64,000 nucleotides of DNA from an uncultured Pseudomonadales bacterium (GTDB lineage: Bacteria > Pseudomonadota > Gammaproteobacteria > Pseudomonadales > Azotimanducaceae): positions 310,001-374,000 of the forward strand of contig CALKBV010000006.1 in assembly GCA_937775265.1 (NCBI GenBank), written 5' to 3'. Shown in pieces: positions 1 to 9,312 of this stretch (position 1 is the stretch's first letter; each line of letters begins with the position of its first letter). The position numbers and the translations under genes were made by a program. The notes beneath the pieces are model-generated. The model worked only from the letters and a program-made list of their open reading frames with translations, had not been told where the DNA came from and ran no database searches.

Positions 1-881
1 AAGCAACCGACATAAGCCCTGTGCTTACCGATCTTAGTGGACAGCCACACCCAGAATGGAACCGAAGCCATATTCGAGAGGTAGAAAAAAGACAGCATGT
101 AGATGGCTTTGTCTTCGGCGTCAAGAACATAGGTAATAAAAAAGAGGTAAAGCGGGGTTGTTATCGATAGCGCCGTTGAGCTCACCATGAAGGCGATGAT
201 CAATCGCAGAAAAGGCTTATTGCTGACCATCAGCTTCAAACCTTCCATGATCGGTGTGCGCGAACTAACGTACTCAGTCGGCTCGGGCACCTTTGTCACT
301 GTAAAATACACACAGATGGGCATGATCACCAGCATCGTGATTCCAACAACCTGTAGCACCGCTGAAGTACCCGTCATCGCGAAGAAAAAGGCAGCAATGA
401 CCGGGCCCAGCTGTGCCGCAAGGCTCCCGACCACGCCCATCATCGATCTGACACCGGTGATCTTTGATCGCTCGTTATAATCTGGTGAGAGTTCCGCCGC
501 CCACGCGTAATAAGGGATGATCATCATCGTGGTGGCAATCGACAGGACAAACATCCATATGCCCATGTGCCAGGGTCCAGCGCCTTGTGGCGGCAGAAAC
601 AACTGGTACACCGACAACATCATGATTGGCGTCGAGAGTACAATCCAGAAACGCCGTCTTCCCCAGGGTGTTGGAAACCGATCTGTTATATACCCAAAAA
701 ACGGGTCCGTAAAAACATCACTGACCCGAACAGCCAGCATGATCATCGCAGCTAGGCCCAGCGACACTCCCATCTCACCGGTATAGTACATAGGAATAAA
801 CACAACAACAGGGAACAGCGACATTGTGATCGGAAGATCAGTAAGCCCGTAATAGAAGAGTGTCTTGTTCTTAAGCGCCAT
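1..881 (-). CDS. GPH/MFS_2-type sodium:sugar symporter (3' end beyond window)
   Basis: This is the N-terminal ~293 residues of a polytopic inner-membrane transporter; the C-terminus lies off the left edge. The ATG is at 881-879 on the minus strand and the protein begins MALKNKTLFYYGLTDLP. Successive hydrophobic helices follow, with a cytoplasmic loop resembling the glycoside-pentoside-hexuronide signature (DVFTDPFFGYITDR, then TPWGRRRFWI near residues 65-85) and a later YAWAAELSPDYNERSK loop. These features are typical of melibiose-carrier-like MFS_2 proteins, which move sugars or other small organic solutes with Na+ or H+. The substrate cannot be told. No partner gene is adjacent. Confidence 0.8.
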   Translation of the reverse strand, partial: MALKNKTLFYYGLTDLPITMSLFPVVVFIPMYYTGEMGVSLGLAAMIMLAVRVSDVFTDPFFGYITDRFPTPWGRRRFWIVLSTPIMMLSVYQLFLPPQGAGPWHMGIWMFVLSIATTMMIIPYYAWAAELSPDYNERSKITGVRSMMGVVGSLAAQLGPVIAAFFFAMTGTSAVLQVVGITMLVIMPICVYFTVTKVPEPTEYVSSRTPIMEGLKLMVSNKPFLRLIIAFMVSSTALSITTPLYLFFITYVLDAEDKAIYMLSFFYLSNMASVPFWVWLSTKIGKHRAYVGC

Positions 882-1105
882 AGGTTCAGCCCGCTAGTCG
901 ATATCCCTGGATGCAGCTTTCAACAAGATCACACTTCAAGGGAGGGCAACAAGCAACATCAGTATGAGTGCTACCGGGTTCAAAGCCGCACCCATGGGAA
1001 AATTTCAGCGATTCCGCCCGACCGTTGTCACTAAAGACGCTCGATCGACACGGTTGTGTGGTCAGCCGTGGAGGGGTAGCACCAGACGAACCAGACGCTT
1101 AGCAC

Positions 1106-1492
1106 TTATCCCAAATCAAACGCCTGCTCAAGTTCCTTCGCTCGACTCGCCCAGGCTTCATCAAACTCCGGGCGCCAGGCAAGACCCACAATTTCCTTTA
1201 CGGCAATAGCAAAGGCATCGAACAGTTCACGATACATCCCGCGCTGAACGCTATAGGCGGTCTTGTGATTATTGTACTCAAACGCCACGTAAGCAGACTC
1301 TGCCCCAAGGTCGTCTACCATTAACAGACGAGTCACTTCTTCCAGCATCCGTCCGCGCGTCAATTCATCCATGTGCGTCATCAGCTCTTCTGCGCCCGGG
1401 TTCATGCGAAAGAAATGCTCGTAAACCCTTGCGTAGATATCCGCATCAGTCTCACTGAGCAATTCCAGGGACTCCGCAATAAGATCGTCCAT
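1106..1492 (-). CDS. globin-like haem protein
   Basis: A small acidic protein of about 128 residues with the layout of a single-domain globin. A helix-rich chain carries the pair FF (CD-corner Phe) followed by R-M-N-P-G, then a central helix, then NNHKTAYSVQRGMY, whose His fits the proximal F8 haem ligand, and a final W..EF.EAW helix. It may bind O2 or NO, or act as a sensor. Upstream in-frame GTG at 1519 directly abuts AAGGAG with no spacer, so it is an unlikely start; I chose the ATG at 1492. The gene is divergent from the DsbA-like gene. Family membership is inferred from pattern, not from an alignment. Confidence 0.6.
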   Translation of the reverse strand: MDDLIAESLELLSETDADIYARVYEHFFRMNPGAEELMTHMDELTRGRMLEEVTRLLMVDDLGAESAYVAFEYNNHKTAYSVQRGMYRELFDAFAIAVKEIVGLAWRPEFDEAWASRAKELEQAFDLG

Positions 1493-1558
1493 CAATTCGC
1501 TTCTGCTTAAGATAATCACTCCTTATAATACTTTCTTTAATCAAAAAAGGCCTGATCT

Positions 1559-2275
1559 ATGGCAAGAAAACAATCACGAGTGCTGGTACAACAGAAAATA
1601 GCCGTAGCCTCACTCTCCGGGGTAGTTCTGGCCGCAGCAGCGTATCTATTCTGGATGACCGTAGACGATGCGCCACAAGGTGAATTCATCGAGGGAGAAC
1701 ACTACCTGTTGATTGAGAATCCACGAAGAATTCGGTCCGACCAGATTGAGGTGATGGAGTTTTTCGGCTACGCCTGCATCCATTGCTACAACTTTGACCC
1801 TATTCTGGCTGATTGGGTCCAGGAAAAGGGCAGTTCCATTAAATTCATACAGACGCCCGCCATATCCAGCAAATACTGGCGCCTGCTCGGCCAAAACTTC
1901 CTGACCTACCAGGAATTAGGGGAACATAACAAATACCACACGCCTTTTTTCAGGGCCGTACACGCTGGCGGGAGAGCATTTACCGATCCGGAAAGCCTGT
2001 CAGAATTCTATGAACAACTGGGCGGAGAGAAGCAGGCTTATATAAACGCCTTCAATTCGGTCGGGGTTGCTTCAGAACTCTCCAAGGCAGACAATATGGC
2101 TCGCCGATTGAAGGTTGCCATGGTCCCTTCCATCGTGATTCAGGGAAAGTACCTGGTGCGAACTTCAGGCAGTGTCGGTCCTAAACGAATGCTCGACGTG
2201 ATGGACTATCTGCTGGCGAAAGAGCTGGCTGAACGCTCGCACAACGAACCCCAGACGGAAGCACAGAAGAACTAG
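1559..2275 (+). CDS. DsbA-family thiol:disulfide oxidoreductase, membrane-anchored
   Basis: A 238-residue protein with an N-terminal hydrophobic anchor (residues ~13-33, no clear cleavage site) and a periplasmic DsbA-like thioredoxin fold. The active site is CIHC at residues 73-76 (GYACIHCYNF), against CPHC in Escherichia coli DsbA. The cis-proline loop is AMVPSIVIQGKY. Such proteins oxidise cysteine pairs of exported substrates. The extra helical insertion between active site and cis-Pro is as expected. AAAAAGG stands eight bases before the ATG. The Ile in the CxxC dipeptide probably shifts the redox potential, but the direction cannot be inferred. Confidence 0.85.
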   Translation: MARKQSRVLVQQKIAVASLSGVVLAAAAYLFWMTVDDAPQGEFIEGEHYLLIENPRRIRSDQIEVMEFFGYACIHCYNFDPILADWVQEKGSSIKFIQTPAISSKYWRLLGQNFLTYQELGEHNKYHTPFFRAVHAGGRAFTDPESLSEFYEQLGGEKQAYINAFNSVGVASELSKADNMARRLKVAMVPSIVIQGKYLVRTSGSVGPKRMLDVMDYLLAKELAERSHNEPQTEAQKN

Positions 2276-2400
2276 ACAGGAATGTTGAGCCTGGTTTCAT
2301 GGTAGAAGCGTTTGAGCTTGAGTTTAATTCAAGCCCCTGCGCTCTTCAAAGGACGTCGACCGATTACAGGTAGCGTTCCACTTCTCATCGTTCTAATCGT

Positions 2401-2742
2401 TTAATCGCTGATTTTTTTGTGCAGATGTGGCATTGAACTCGGATCTTTGGGATCGAGAAATCTTTTCTCGGTACCGGTACGAGTAACGTTCTCGTATGTA
2501 CCATCGTAGCGTTTCTCAAGCTTGGTGAACCCCAGGTTTTTTAACTCGCTGTTACCAGCCGGTGTATTAGCCATCGGTGCCGTGGTAATGATTTTCCTGA
2601 CGGGCGAGCTCTCATCTGTCTCGCCTATATCCCTGCTCGCCAATTGACACAAGTCACCCCAACTGTTCACCAGCGCAGAGATACTATGGACCACCTCAAT
2701 GGTCTGCCCATTCGCATCACAATAGTAATCGTATCTTGCCAA
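2401..2742 (-). CDS. FmdB-like zinc-ribbon protein with degenerate metal site
   Basis: A 113-residue protein starting with TTG at 2742, preceded by AAAGGAG with a seven-base spacer. The start MARYDYYCDANGQTIEV aligns by eye with FmdB-type zinc ribbons (MPxYxYxCxxCGxxFE), and VRKIITTAP matches the end of that domain. Only one Cys of each CxxC pair survives (Cys8 and Cys32), so it probably cannot hold Zn in the usual way. FmdB proteins are putative regulatory or assembly factors. It follows the outer-membrane protein gene; its ribosome-binding site overlaps that gene's stop, so the two are probably cotranscribed. Confidence 0.6.
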   Translation of the reverse strand: MARYDYYCDANGQTIEVVHSISALVNSWGDLCQLASRDIGETDESSPVRKIITTAPMANTPAGNSELKNLGFTKLEKRYDGTYENVTRTGTEKRFLDPKDPSSMPHLHKKISD

Positions 2743-2754
2743 ACGTTAACTCCT

Positions 2755-5163
2755 TTAAGATCCAAACCGATATCGGATCTTCAGCACCAGGTAATCACCC
2801 AGCGGCTCATCATACCCATCAGAGAAGGTATCTGAGAAGCTCTTTAGCGCTGAGCCTTCATCAACCAACCGGGTATAGACCAGGAACAAATCTGATAACG
2901 GCGCTATCTCCCACCGGTACCGCAACTGAAGCGTCATCTGCGACAAACTGAAACTGTCTGTGGGACCTTCTGGTTTGGCGGTTGGAATCAGATCACCCGG
3001 ACTGCCCGGTACCAGATAGAACTTGTCCTCCTTCGCCCGCACCCCGACCCATTGAACCGAGAACCGTAATTGCTGTTTCGCAGACAGGAAGTAGTCTGCA
3101 CTGACCTTTGGAGACCATTCTTTCGCCTGAAATGTGGTGAAGTTGCGATCTTCCTGATAGAGCAGCCAGCCATCGCGATTTCGGTATCCAATTTTCGCTG
3201 ATAGTGCGAACCGGTCGCTGGGTCGCCAGTTCGCGACAAGTTTGACGTAGTCTGTTCCGCCACCAAGGTCTTCTTGACTATAAGCGGCGCCGATAGCATA
3301 ACTGAATGGTTGCGACGAATCTGATTCCCAGATAAAACCACCAAAGTGACGCCTGGCCAATCGATAAGCGCCATTACCAAAACTGTTCAGGTCATCATAG
3401 TACTCGGGATTAAAACTGGCGCGAAACGTCAATTTAGACAGGTTTTCAAACGTCATTCGGTTTGAAACAAATACCGCACCACCGGTGAACAAGCCATCAC
3501 GGTTACGCTGCACAAAACCGCGAATATCGAACTCATTGTTACGAGCCCAACTGACATTTGAATTCTGGCGTACGTGGGCAGTACGAATTCTGAAATTATC
3601 TTTTCTGGAAAGAAACCCTAAGTCATTAAGATCAACATGGTCATCCAGGTATTCAATGCCGACCCGCTGGACCACGCCCTGCCTAAAGGTGTACTCAAGG
3701 TCAATAAATCCACCGAACCCGGTATCTACATCATCGATATCCGACATAAACATCTGGCTATCGAGCTTCCATCTACCATCCTCTGACAGGTAATGAGCAT
3801 CGAGGCCATGAGTTTTTGCATCTCTTCGATCATTTAAGGTAGCAGTAGTCATTACGCCTACTGCCTTGTAACTTCCTCCTGGAGCGTCTTCTAGCAATAC
3901 CCTCGCGATACCATAATCACTCGTCTCAGCCGCCAGGTGGAAAGGGTCTCCCGATCGCTGAGCGTCAAACTCAAAATCATCTTCGAACGCCGCGAGTAGA
4001 CCATACCGCAAGGGTCCCGACTGACCGGTTACTTTTACTGCACCGATCAAATCTACTGGTTGGCGCAACTCGCGCTCATGAATCGTGATATCCGAACCCG
4101 TCACCGGTTCCAAAGGTTGCCCACCAATACGTCGGGTATTAACCATCGTGGTCGGGGCACCGCCAGTTCCCACGCCCTCTCCCCGGGTATCTGCTCGGGG
4201 GGATGTAACAAAAATCCCCTGTCCTTCAAGAAAAAATAATCGTTTTTCGGGGAAAAAAGTCTCTGTCGCGGACAGGTTTACGACCACCTCATCAGATTCG
4301 ACTGCGCCGAAATCAGGATTGACGGTCGCGGTTAACTGGAAGTTTGAAGAAGGCCGCCAGAAAAAGTCTGCACCGGTTTTGTATCGAACCTGATCATCAA
4401 CCCTGTCCTGGGTCACCGACGTAAAGGGGAAGATACTGAACTGTTGCTTTGGATTAACGCCAGAGACCCTCAAGCTTTGTAGTTCGGAAATGAATTTGGG
4501 TTTGGTTTTCGGCAACGCCGGCCACCCATAGCGCTCATCGACATAGGCAACTTTTCGAGACATGTAGAGCCCAAGACGACGATGCTCGTCCACACTAGGC
4601 ATAGCCACCGATCCCCAGGGAATGTGAATCTCGCCTGACCAGCCATTACTGGTTAGCTGACTAGCACCTCTCCAGGCACCATCCCACTCGCTGGAGAAAT
4701 TCTTCTCAGGCAAGAGCGTGCCGTCCATCAGGGAATCACCCAGGTTCAGACCAAACCAGTAGCCGTAGCGCCCTTCACCCGAGGTATCCAGCGTTACGTT
4801 GATAGAGTCTCGATTCAGGTCCCGTTTATCCCTGCCGGACAATCGGGAAATGATTGTTTCAGCAGGTTGCTCCATGTCGATACCGAAATAAATACCAGTG
4901 TTATCGTAAAAAATTCGAACCCGAGTTGCATGAACGCCGTCTGCAAGTGTATCCGGGTCGATGACAACAAACTCATCATAGGCTGTCAGATGACCCCAGG
5001 TATCTTCATCCAAATAGCCATCGATTTTAATGGACGCGTCCTCAATCCTCTCTAGAACAAGCGTTTCTTCTGGGCCTACTTCAACCACCATGCTACTGAG
5101 GAGCGAGTCAGAAAACGCTGGCGCACACAAAAAGACTAGAACAACGAATAATGTTTTTTTCAT
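2755..5163 (-). CDS. CBM9-like/DUF5916 outer-membrane beta-barrel protein
   Basis: An 802-residue exported protein. A Sec signal peptide (MKKTLFVVLVFLCAPAFS) precedes a CBM9-like sandwich domain (about residues 35-215; IDGYLDEDTWG near its start, GWSGEIHIPWGS near its end). The remainder is a long stretch of alternating amphipathic strands ending in YRF-G-S, typical of an outer-membrane barrel. This matches DUF5916 family architecture, seen in marine Gammaproteobacteria and Bacteroidetes, whose function is not established. It lies 12 bases after an acyl-CoA synthetase gene, so uptake or surface binding of a lipid-like substrate is a reasonable but unproven idea. Confidence 0.8.
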   Translation of the reverse strand: MKKTLFVVLVFLCAPAFSDSLLSSMVVEVGPEETLVLERIEDASIKIDGYLDEDTWGHLTAYDEFVVIDPDTLADGVHATRVRIFYDNTGIYFGIDMEQPAETIISRLSGRDKRDLNRDSINVTLDTSGEGRYGYWFGLNLGDSLMDGTLLPEKNFSSEWDGAWRGASQLTSNGWSGEIHIPWGSVAMPSVDEHRRLGLYMSRKVAYVDERYGWPALPKTKPKFISELQSLRVSGVNPKQQFSIFPFTSVTQDRVDDQVRYKTGADFFWRPSSNFQLTATVNPDFGAVESDEVVVNLSATETFFPEKRLFFLEGQGIFVTSPRADTRGEGVGTGGAPTTMVNTRRIGGQPLEPVTGSDITIHERELRQPVDLIGAVKVTGQSGPLRYGLLAAFEDDFEFDAQRSGDPFHLAAETSDYGIARVLLEDAPGGSYKAVGVMTTATLNDRRDAKTHGLDAHYLSEDGRWKLDSQMFMSDIDDVDTGFGGFIDLEYTFRQGVVQRVGIEYLDDHVDLNDLGFLSRKDNFRIRTAHVRQNSNVSWARNNEFDIRGFVQRNRDGLFTGGAVFVSNRMTFENLSKLTFRASFNPEYYDDLNSFGNGAYRLARRHFGGFIWESDSSQPFSYAIGAAYSQEDLGGGTDYVKLVANWRPSDRFALSAKIGYRNRDGWLLYQEDRNFTTFQAKEWSPKVSADYFLSAKQQLRFSVQWVGVRAKEDKFYLVPGSPGDLIPTAKPEGPTDSFSLSQMTLQLRYRWEIAPLSDLFLVYTRLVDEGSALKSFSDTFSDGYDEPLGDYLVLKIRYRFGS

Positions 5164-5175
5164 TGGATGTGTCTG

Positions 5176-6726
5176 CTACCGAGGTGCTGGGCCCGGAAAC
5201 TGTTCTCGGAGTAACCTTTTCAAAACCTTGCCATTAGCATTTCTGGGAATAACATCGATAAACGTGGCTCCAACCGGGAGTTTGAATCGCGCAAGCTTGC
5301 CGTTACAGTGGTCAATAACATCAGAATCTGCCAGTGATTCACCTTTCCTGACAACAATGGCATAGGGTGACTCGCCCCATTTCTCACTCGGTTGTCCGAT
5401 AACAGCCACCTCGGACACATCCGGATGGCTAAGGATGACATTCTCAATTTCCGCCGGATAAACATTCTCACCACCCGAGATGATCATGTCCTTGATCCTG
5501 TCCTGGATATAGACATATCCGTCTTCGTCGATTGTTGCCACGTCACCCGTTCGGAGCCAGCCATCCTGAGTAATGGTTTCCGCAGTAGCCTCCGGGCGAT
5601 TCCAGTACTCCTTCATGATATGTTTGCCACGAACCCAGACCTCGCCTTGCTCATGGTGCGCGGCATCGGAACCATCCTCAGTCACGATCCTAATATCCGT
5701 ATGGAAAAATCCCCGGCCGGTTGAGCCTATCTTTGCGATCGCATCTTTCCCTGTGATAAGACACGCAGGCCCACATGTTTCGGTGAGGCCATAGATCTGG
5801 TGGACATCTATCTCTAAATCAGCATATTGCTGGATAAGACTTACCGGTAGAGGCGATGCGCCACTTTGAATCCACCGAAGTGAAGAATAGTCGTATTTCT
5901 CCCGCCCCTCTACTTGAATCATAAAGTTCAACATTGCAGGAACAAGCAGAGCAGTGGTGACTCCCTCTTCCTCAAACAATTCCCACGCACGGACAGGGTC
6001 GAATTCACGCATCACAACACTTGTCGTGCCATTGTAAACATTCAATGTGATGGGCGTCAGAGAACCGACATGAAACATGGGTAACGCTGCGAGATATTTG
6101 TCCCCCGCATGCACGTCGGCTGTCGCCATAAACGTAATAAGCGCCCAAATAGTTGTTGAATGAGTATGGACAACGCCCTTCGGTAGCCCAGTAGTTCCAG
6201 AGGTATACATAATGTAGAGCAGGTCATCATCTACTGCAGTAATTTCAGGCTCTACAGTAGGTGAAGCCTGCCGCAGCGACTCGTATTTATCTGAAAAACC
6301 AGATGTACCACCATCCATACCGTCGGAATGAAGCCAGCACTCGATATCCGTTTTGTCACCTCGACCATGGAGGTCTGCAGCCAGGTCAACAAACTCATCA
6401 CCAAACAACAACACCGTCGAACCGCTGTCTTTTATAATGAATTCCAGTTCATCCGCGACCAGCCGCCAGTTAAGCGGAACCACTACTCCACCAATTTTGG
6501 CAATAGCGAAATAAGCTTCGAAGAACTCAGCACTGTTCATCATCATGATGGCAACGCGGTCTCCTTTCACTACTCCTTTCGACAAAAGCATGTTGGCGAC
6601 CTGATTACAACGAGAGTCCAATTCTCTAAACGTTAACCGAAGACCAGAATTACTATCGACGTAGGCTTCGGTCGACCCGCTTAGCTGAGCCCTTTTGCTT
6701 AATATCAATCCAATGTTATTTTCCAT
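5176..6726 (-). CDS. class I adenylate-forming acyl-CoA synthetase
   Basis: A 516-residue AMP-binding ligase that activates a carboxylic acid to its CoA thioester through an acyl-adenylate. Visible motifs are the P-loop YTSGTTGLPKG, IYGLTETCG, the hinge region GWLRTGDVATIDEDGYVYIQ, DRIKDMIISGGENVYP, and the C-terminal catalytic lysine in NANGKVLKR. Length is normal for medium- and long-chain acyl-CoA synthetases. AGAGGGAAGA precedes the ATG. It is the first gene of a likely operon with the CBM9/DUF5916 barrel protein and the FmdB-like protein. Chain-length preference cannot be read from sequence. Confidence 0.9.
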   Translation of the reverse strand: MENNIGLILSKRAQLSGSTEAYVDSNSGLRLTFRELDSRCNQVANMLLSKGVVKGDRVAIMMMNSAEFFEAYFAIAKIGGVVVPLNWRLVADELEFIIKDSGSTVLLFGDEFVDLAADLHGRGDKTDIECWLHSDGMDGGTSGFSDKYESLRQASPTVEPEITAVDDDLLYIMYTSGTTGLPKGVVHTHSTTIWALITFMATADVHAGDKYLAALPMFHVGSLTPITLNVYNGTTSVVMREFDPVRAWELFEEEGVTTALLVPAMLNFMIQVEGREKYDYSSLRWIQSGASPLPVSLIQQYADLEIDVHQIYGLTETCGPACLITGKDAIAKIGSTGRGFFHTDIRIVTEDGSDAAHHEQGEVWVRGKHIMKEYWNRPEATAETITQDGWLRTGDVATIDEDGYVYIQDRIKDMIISGGENVYPAEIENVILSHPDVSEVAVIGQPSEKWGESPYAIVVRKGESLADSDVIDHCNGKLARFKLPVGATFIDVIPRNANGKVLKRLLREQFPGPAPR

Positions 6727-7127
6727 TCTTCCCTCTGCTGCAAATTATCCTGGTTGGTTCGCAACGTATCGCCTCCTTCCCAGTGAGCACTACACAGCCG
6801 CATTTCACGAAACTGCAGGCTAACACGAAACCTTAAGCGGGTCCGACCGTCAGGTCGATAAAAGTGCGTTAAGAAACACCACATTGCTCATAGACTCAAT
6901 GAAAGCGGCTAATCCAGCGTCTCACTTGAAAGCGCCGATAGCCAAAATACTCATCACGGGAAGCCGAGACGTCAACCAACCATGTGGAATGCTCAATTTA
7001 TTTCTTTGTGTTTATCATCAACGGATTGAACCAGGTCAAGAAATTCTTGCCTAGAAGGCTGGCCGCTCATTAAGTTCACAAGGTGCCGGCTGCACTGGCT
7101 GCTCTCAGACGTCGCTATCTATCAGGT
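6727..7127. other. intergenic region, no gene seen
   Basis: About 400 bases between the start of the acyl-CoA synthetase operon and the stop of the phosphoribosyltransferase, both on the minus strand. It holds the Shine-Dalgarno of the synthetase and a small CGACC-GTCA-GGTCG hairpin near 6844-6857. I see no coding potential and no convincing promoter, although the operon's promoter should lie here. Confidence 0.5.
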
Positions 7128-7700
7128 CTAAACGAACGTTTTATCAGCCTCGGCCAGAATTGCCGCCAGCGTCGATCGATGCATCTTGATCTCGTCAACG
7201 TTCAGACCTTCCAGGGAATGAGGAAACTTCAACCACTGCTCAGTCTCATGCAGGAAATAGTCAGGCACGCGTCCCGAAAGATTCCGGGATGGTTTGTAGT
7301 ACGGTACTGCGATCCTGATATCTTCCGGCATATTAAGCCTCGCCTTTTCCAGCAGGTGATCAATAACAGCTTCTATACTGCGACCGGTATCAAATACATC
7401 ATCGACAATCAAAACGCTGTCATCATGACTGATGTTCTTGATCAGGTAGTTCATTGAGAACACCTGAACCTCGTCATCACGACCATCGATTCCCTGGTAG
7501 GAGGCTGTTCGAATAGCAATGTGGTCAGCATCTATACCACGTGCCTTGAGCATTTCCTGAACTGCAACACCTATGGGTGCCCCGCCTCTCCAAATGGCAA
7601 CGATAAACGTCGGCTGAAACCCGGAATCAGCAACCATCGCCCCTAGCTGCCAACTGTCTTCTAACAAGGTCTGTGCATCGAGATAAAGTTTTTCCGTCAC
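7128..7700 (-). CDS. purine-type phosphoribosyltransferase (paralogue A)
   Basis: A 190-residue type I phosphoribosyltransferase. The PRPP-binding loop is SVLIVDDVFDTGRSIEAVI, preceded by WRGGAPIGV, which forms the PPi loop. The family (COG2236-like Hpt) transfers 5-phosphoribose from PRPP to hypoxanthine, guanine or xanthine. It is divergent from a clearly related paralogue at 7746 with only 45 bases between the starts, and that paralogue heads an operon with a nucleoside hydrolase. This suggests nucleobase salvage. The exact base specificity is unknown. Confidence 0.8.
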   Translation of the reverse strand: MTEKLYLDAQTLLEDSWQLGAMVADSGFQPTFIVAIWRGGAPIGVAVQEMLKARGIDADHIAIRTASYQGIDGRDDEVQVFSMNYLIKNISHDDSVLIVDDVFDTGRSIEAVIDHLLEKARLNMPEDIRIAVPYYKPSRNLSGRVPDYFLHETEQWLKFPHSLEGLNVDEIKMHRSTLAAILAEADKTFV

Positions 7701-7745
7701 TGAGCTGGTATTCTCCGTTCCTATATAGCAACAGCGTAAAGTGAG

Positions 7746-8333
7746 TTGGTTGTGAGAAACAAGCAGTTTCTGACTGAACAGGACGTTATGGAAGATAGCT
7801 TTCGGCTCGGCGTCCGAATTTTTAACTCGGGCTTCAGGCCAACGTTTATTGTCGGATTATGGAGAGGGGGCAGCACCGTCGGGATTTACGTCCAGGAGTG
7901 TTTGCAAACGCTTGGCGTCATAACCAATCATATTTCCATAAGAACCTCATATGAGGGCCTGAGCGCCTACAACGAGACAGTCAACAACCCGGACCGACAC
8001 GTTCGTGTTCACGGCACCCAGTACCTGCTGGAAAACCTTAATACGGACGATAGCCTGTTAATTGTCGATGACGTGTTCAACACCGGCATGAATGTTCAAG
8101 CCGTTATTGCCAGGCTGGAATCACGCCTAAAGCGAAATATGCCGAAGGCCCTCAAGGTTGCGGCTCTGTGGTACAAACCCGCTTCACGTCGAACTGAGCG
8201 AACTCCGGATTATTTTCAACATAAAACCGATAACTGGCTGGTACTGCCCTACGAGCTAACGGGCCTCTCATCATCAGAGCTCGAACAACACAAACCCAAC
8301 GCTTTCGAGTTCCTAAGGGATCATGTTAACTAG
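7746..8333 (+). CDS. phosphoribosyltransferase (paralogue B)
   Basis: A 195-residue paralogue of the divergent neighbour; shared blocks include SGFxPTFIVxxWRGG and LLIVDDVFxTG. The PRPP loop reads IVDDVFNTGMNVQAVI, so the third acid of the usual DDxxDTG stretch is Asn and the following residues are Met-Asn rather than Arg-Ser. A short insertion (NETVNNPDRHVRVHG) precedes the loop. Activity may be altered, or the two may form a heteromer. The start is uncertain (TTG 7746 or GTG 7752; GTGAG precedes the GTG). The end overlaps the nucleoside hydrolase gene by 11 bases. Confidence 0.75.
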   Translation: MVVRNKQFLTEQDVMEDSFRLGVRIFNSGFRPTFIVGLWRGGSTVGIYVQECLQTLGVITNHISIRTSYEGLSAYNETVNNPDRHVRVHGTQYLLENLNTDDSLLIVDDVFNTGMNVQAVIARLESRLKRNMPKALKVAALWYKPASRRTERTPDYFQHKTDNWLVLPYELTGLSSSELEQHKPNAFEFLRDHVN

Positions 8334-9312
8334 ACGTGGATTTTTAACAGCAGCTGCAGCGACTCCCTTTTCGATCGGTTCAGCGCCTAAAAGAGTACCC
8401 ACAATAATGCCGCTGAAAGTATTACTGGACACCGATATCGGCAGTGATATCGATGACGCCGTCGCCATATCCTATCTACTAAAGAAGCCCAACTGCAATT
8501 TACTTGGCGTAACCACTGTCACAGGCGATGCAGTCAATCGCGCAAGCCTGGTGAAAACCTTGTGCGAGGCTGCGGGGAAAGACATCCCTATCTACCCCGG
8601 AATAGAAAAACCCCTGGTTATTGAGCAGAGGCAGCTATCTGCAGCTCAGGCAGAACGGCTGGCTGGCACCCCGTCCAGTTTTCCGGAAGGGCAGGCAATA
8701 GACTTTATGCGAACGACCATTCGTCAGAACCCAGGTGAAGTAACGCTACTGGCAGTGGGGCCCTTCACCAATATCGCAACTCTCTTTAAATCGGACCCCC
8801 AGATCCCTCACCTGCTCAAAGAGCTTGTTATTATGGGTGGGAAATTCTCTGACTATCCAACGCCATGGGGCCCGACGGAATGGAACGCAATCGTTGACCC
8901 GCATGCTACTGCCATCGTTTTTTCCTCAGGCGTTCCTCTACGCGCGTATGGTCTAGATGTAACCTGGCAGTTGAGTATGACGCCCGATCAGGTCGCCAAA
9001 AAGTTCAAGGGCGATAAACTACTGGAGATCGTATTGGACTGGTCCAGCATCTGGTTCCAGGAACGGGAATTACTCCACTTTCATGACCCTCTGGCAGCTG
9101 CTGCCATTTTTAATCCTGGCATCTGTAAGTACAAACGCGGACATGTTCAGGTTGAATTGGAAGAAGCTGAGCTTCTGGGAGTAACTCACTTTCAATCCAG
9201 CCAGACAGGTAAGGTAGAAGCTGCCGAGTCCGTCAATGCTGAGAGATTTTTCAAGGAATACTTCAGTGTGTTTTCAAACCACGACAGCAGTTCAGTCGGA
9301 CAAACGTCCTGA
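8323..9312 (+). CDS. nucleoside hydrolase (IUNH family) with Tat-like leader
   Basis: A 329-residue inosine/uridine-preferring nucleoside hydrolase-like protein that splits ribonucleosides into base and ribose. The Ca-binding N-terminal motif is LLDTDIGSDIDDA, and FHDPLAAAA supplies the C-terminal His/Asp. The N-terminus, MLTRRGFLTAAAATPFSIGSA, carries a twin-arginine motif and a short hydrophobic stretch, implying export to the periplasm; an internal ATG at 8407 would give a cytosolic form. Overlap with the upstream phosphoribosyltransferase and a TGATG junction with the next gene indicate one operon. The pairing suggests scavenging of external nucleosides. Confidence 0.85.
   Translation: MLTRRGFLTAAAATPFSIGSAPKRVPTIMPLKVLLDTDIGSDIDDAVAISYLLKKPNCNLLGVTTVTGDAVNRASLVKTLCEAAGKDIPIYPGIEKPLVIEQRQLSAAQAERLAGTPSSFPEGQAIDFMRTTIRQNPGEVTLLAVGPFTNIATLFKSDPQIPHLLKELVIMGGKFSDYPTPWGPTEWNAIVDPHATAIVFSSGVPLRAYGLDVTWQLSMTPDQVAKKFKGDKLLEIVLDWSSIWFQERELLHFHDPLAAAAIFNPGICKYKRGHVQVELEEAELLGVTHFQSSQTGKVEAAESVNAERFFKEYFSVFSNHDSSSVGQTS

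Noticed and set aside
1106..1519. GTG at 1519 as the globin start
   Set aside because: AAGGAG touches the GTG without spacer, so ribosome placement would be wrong.
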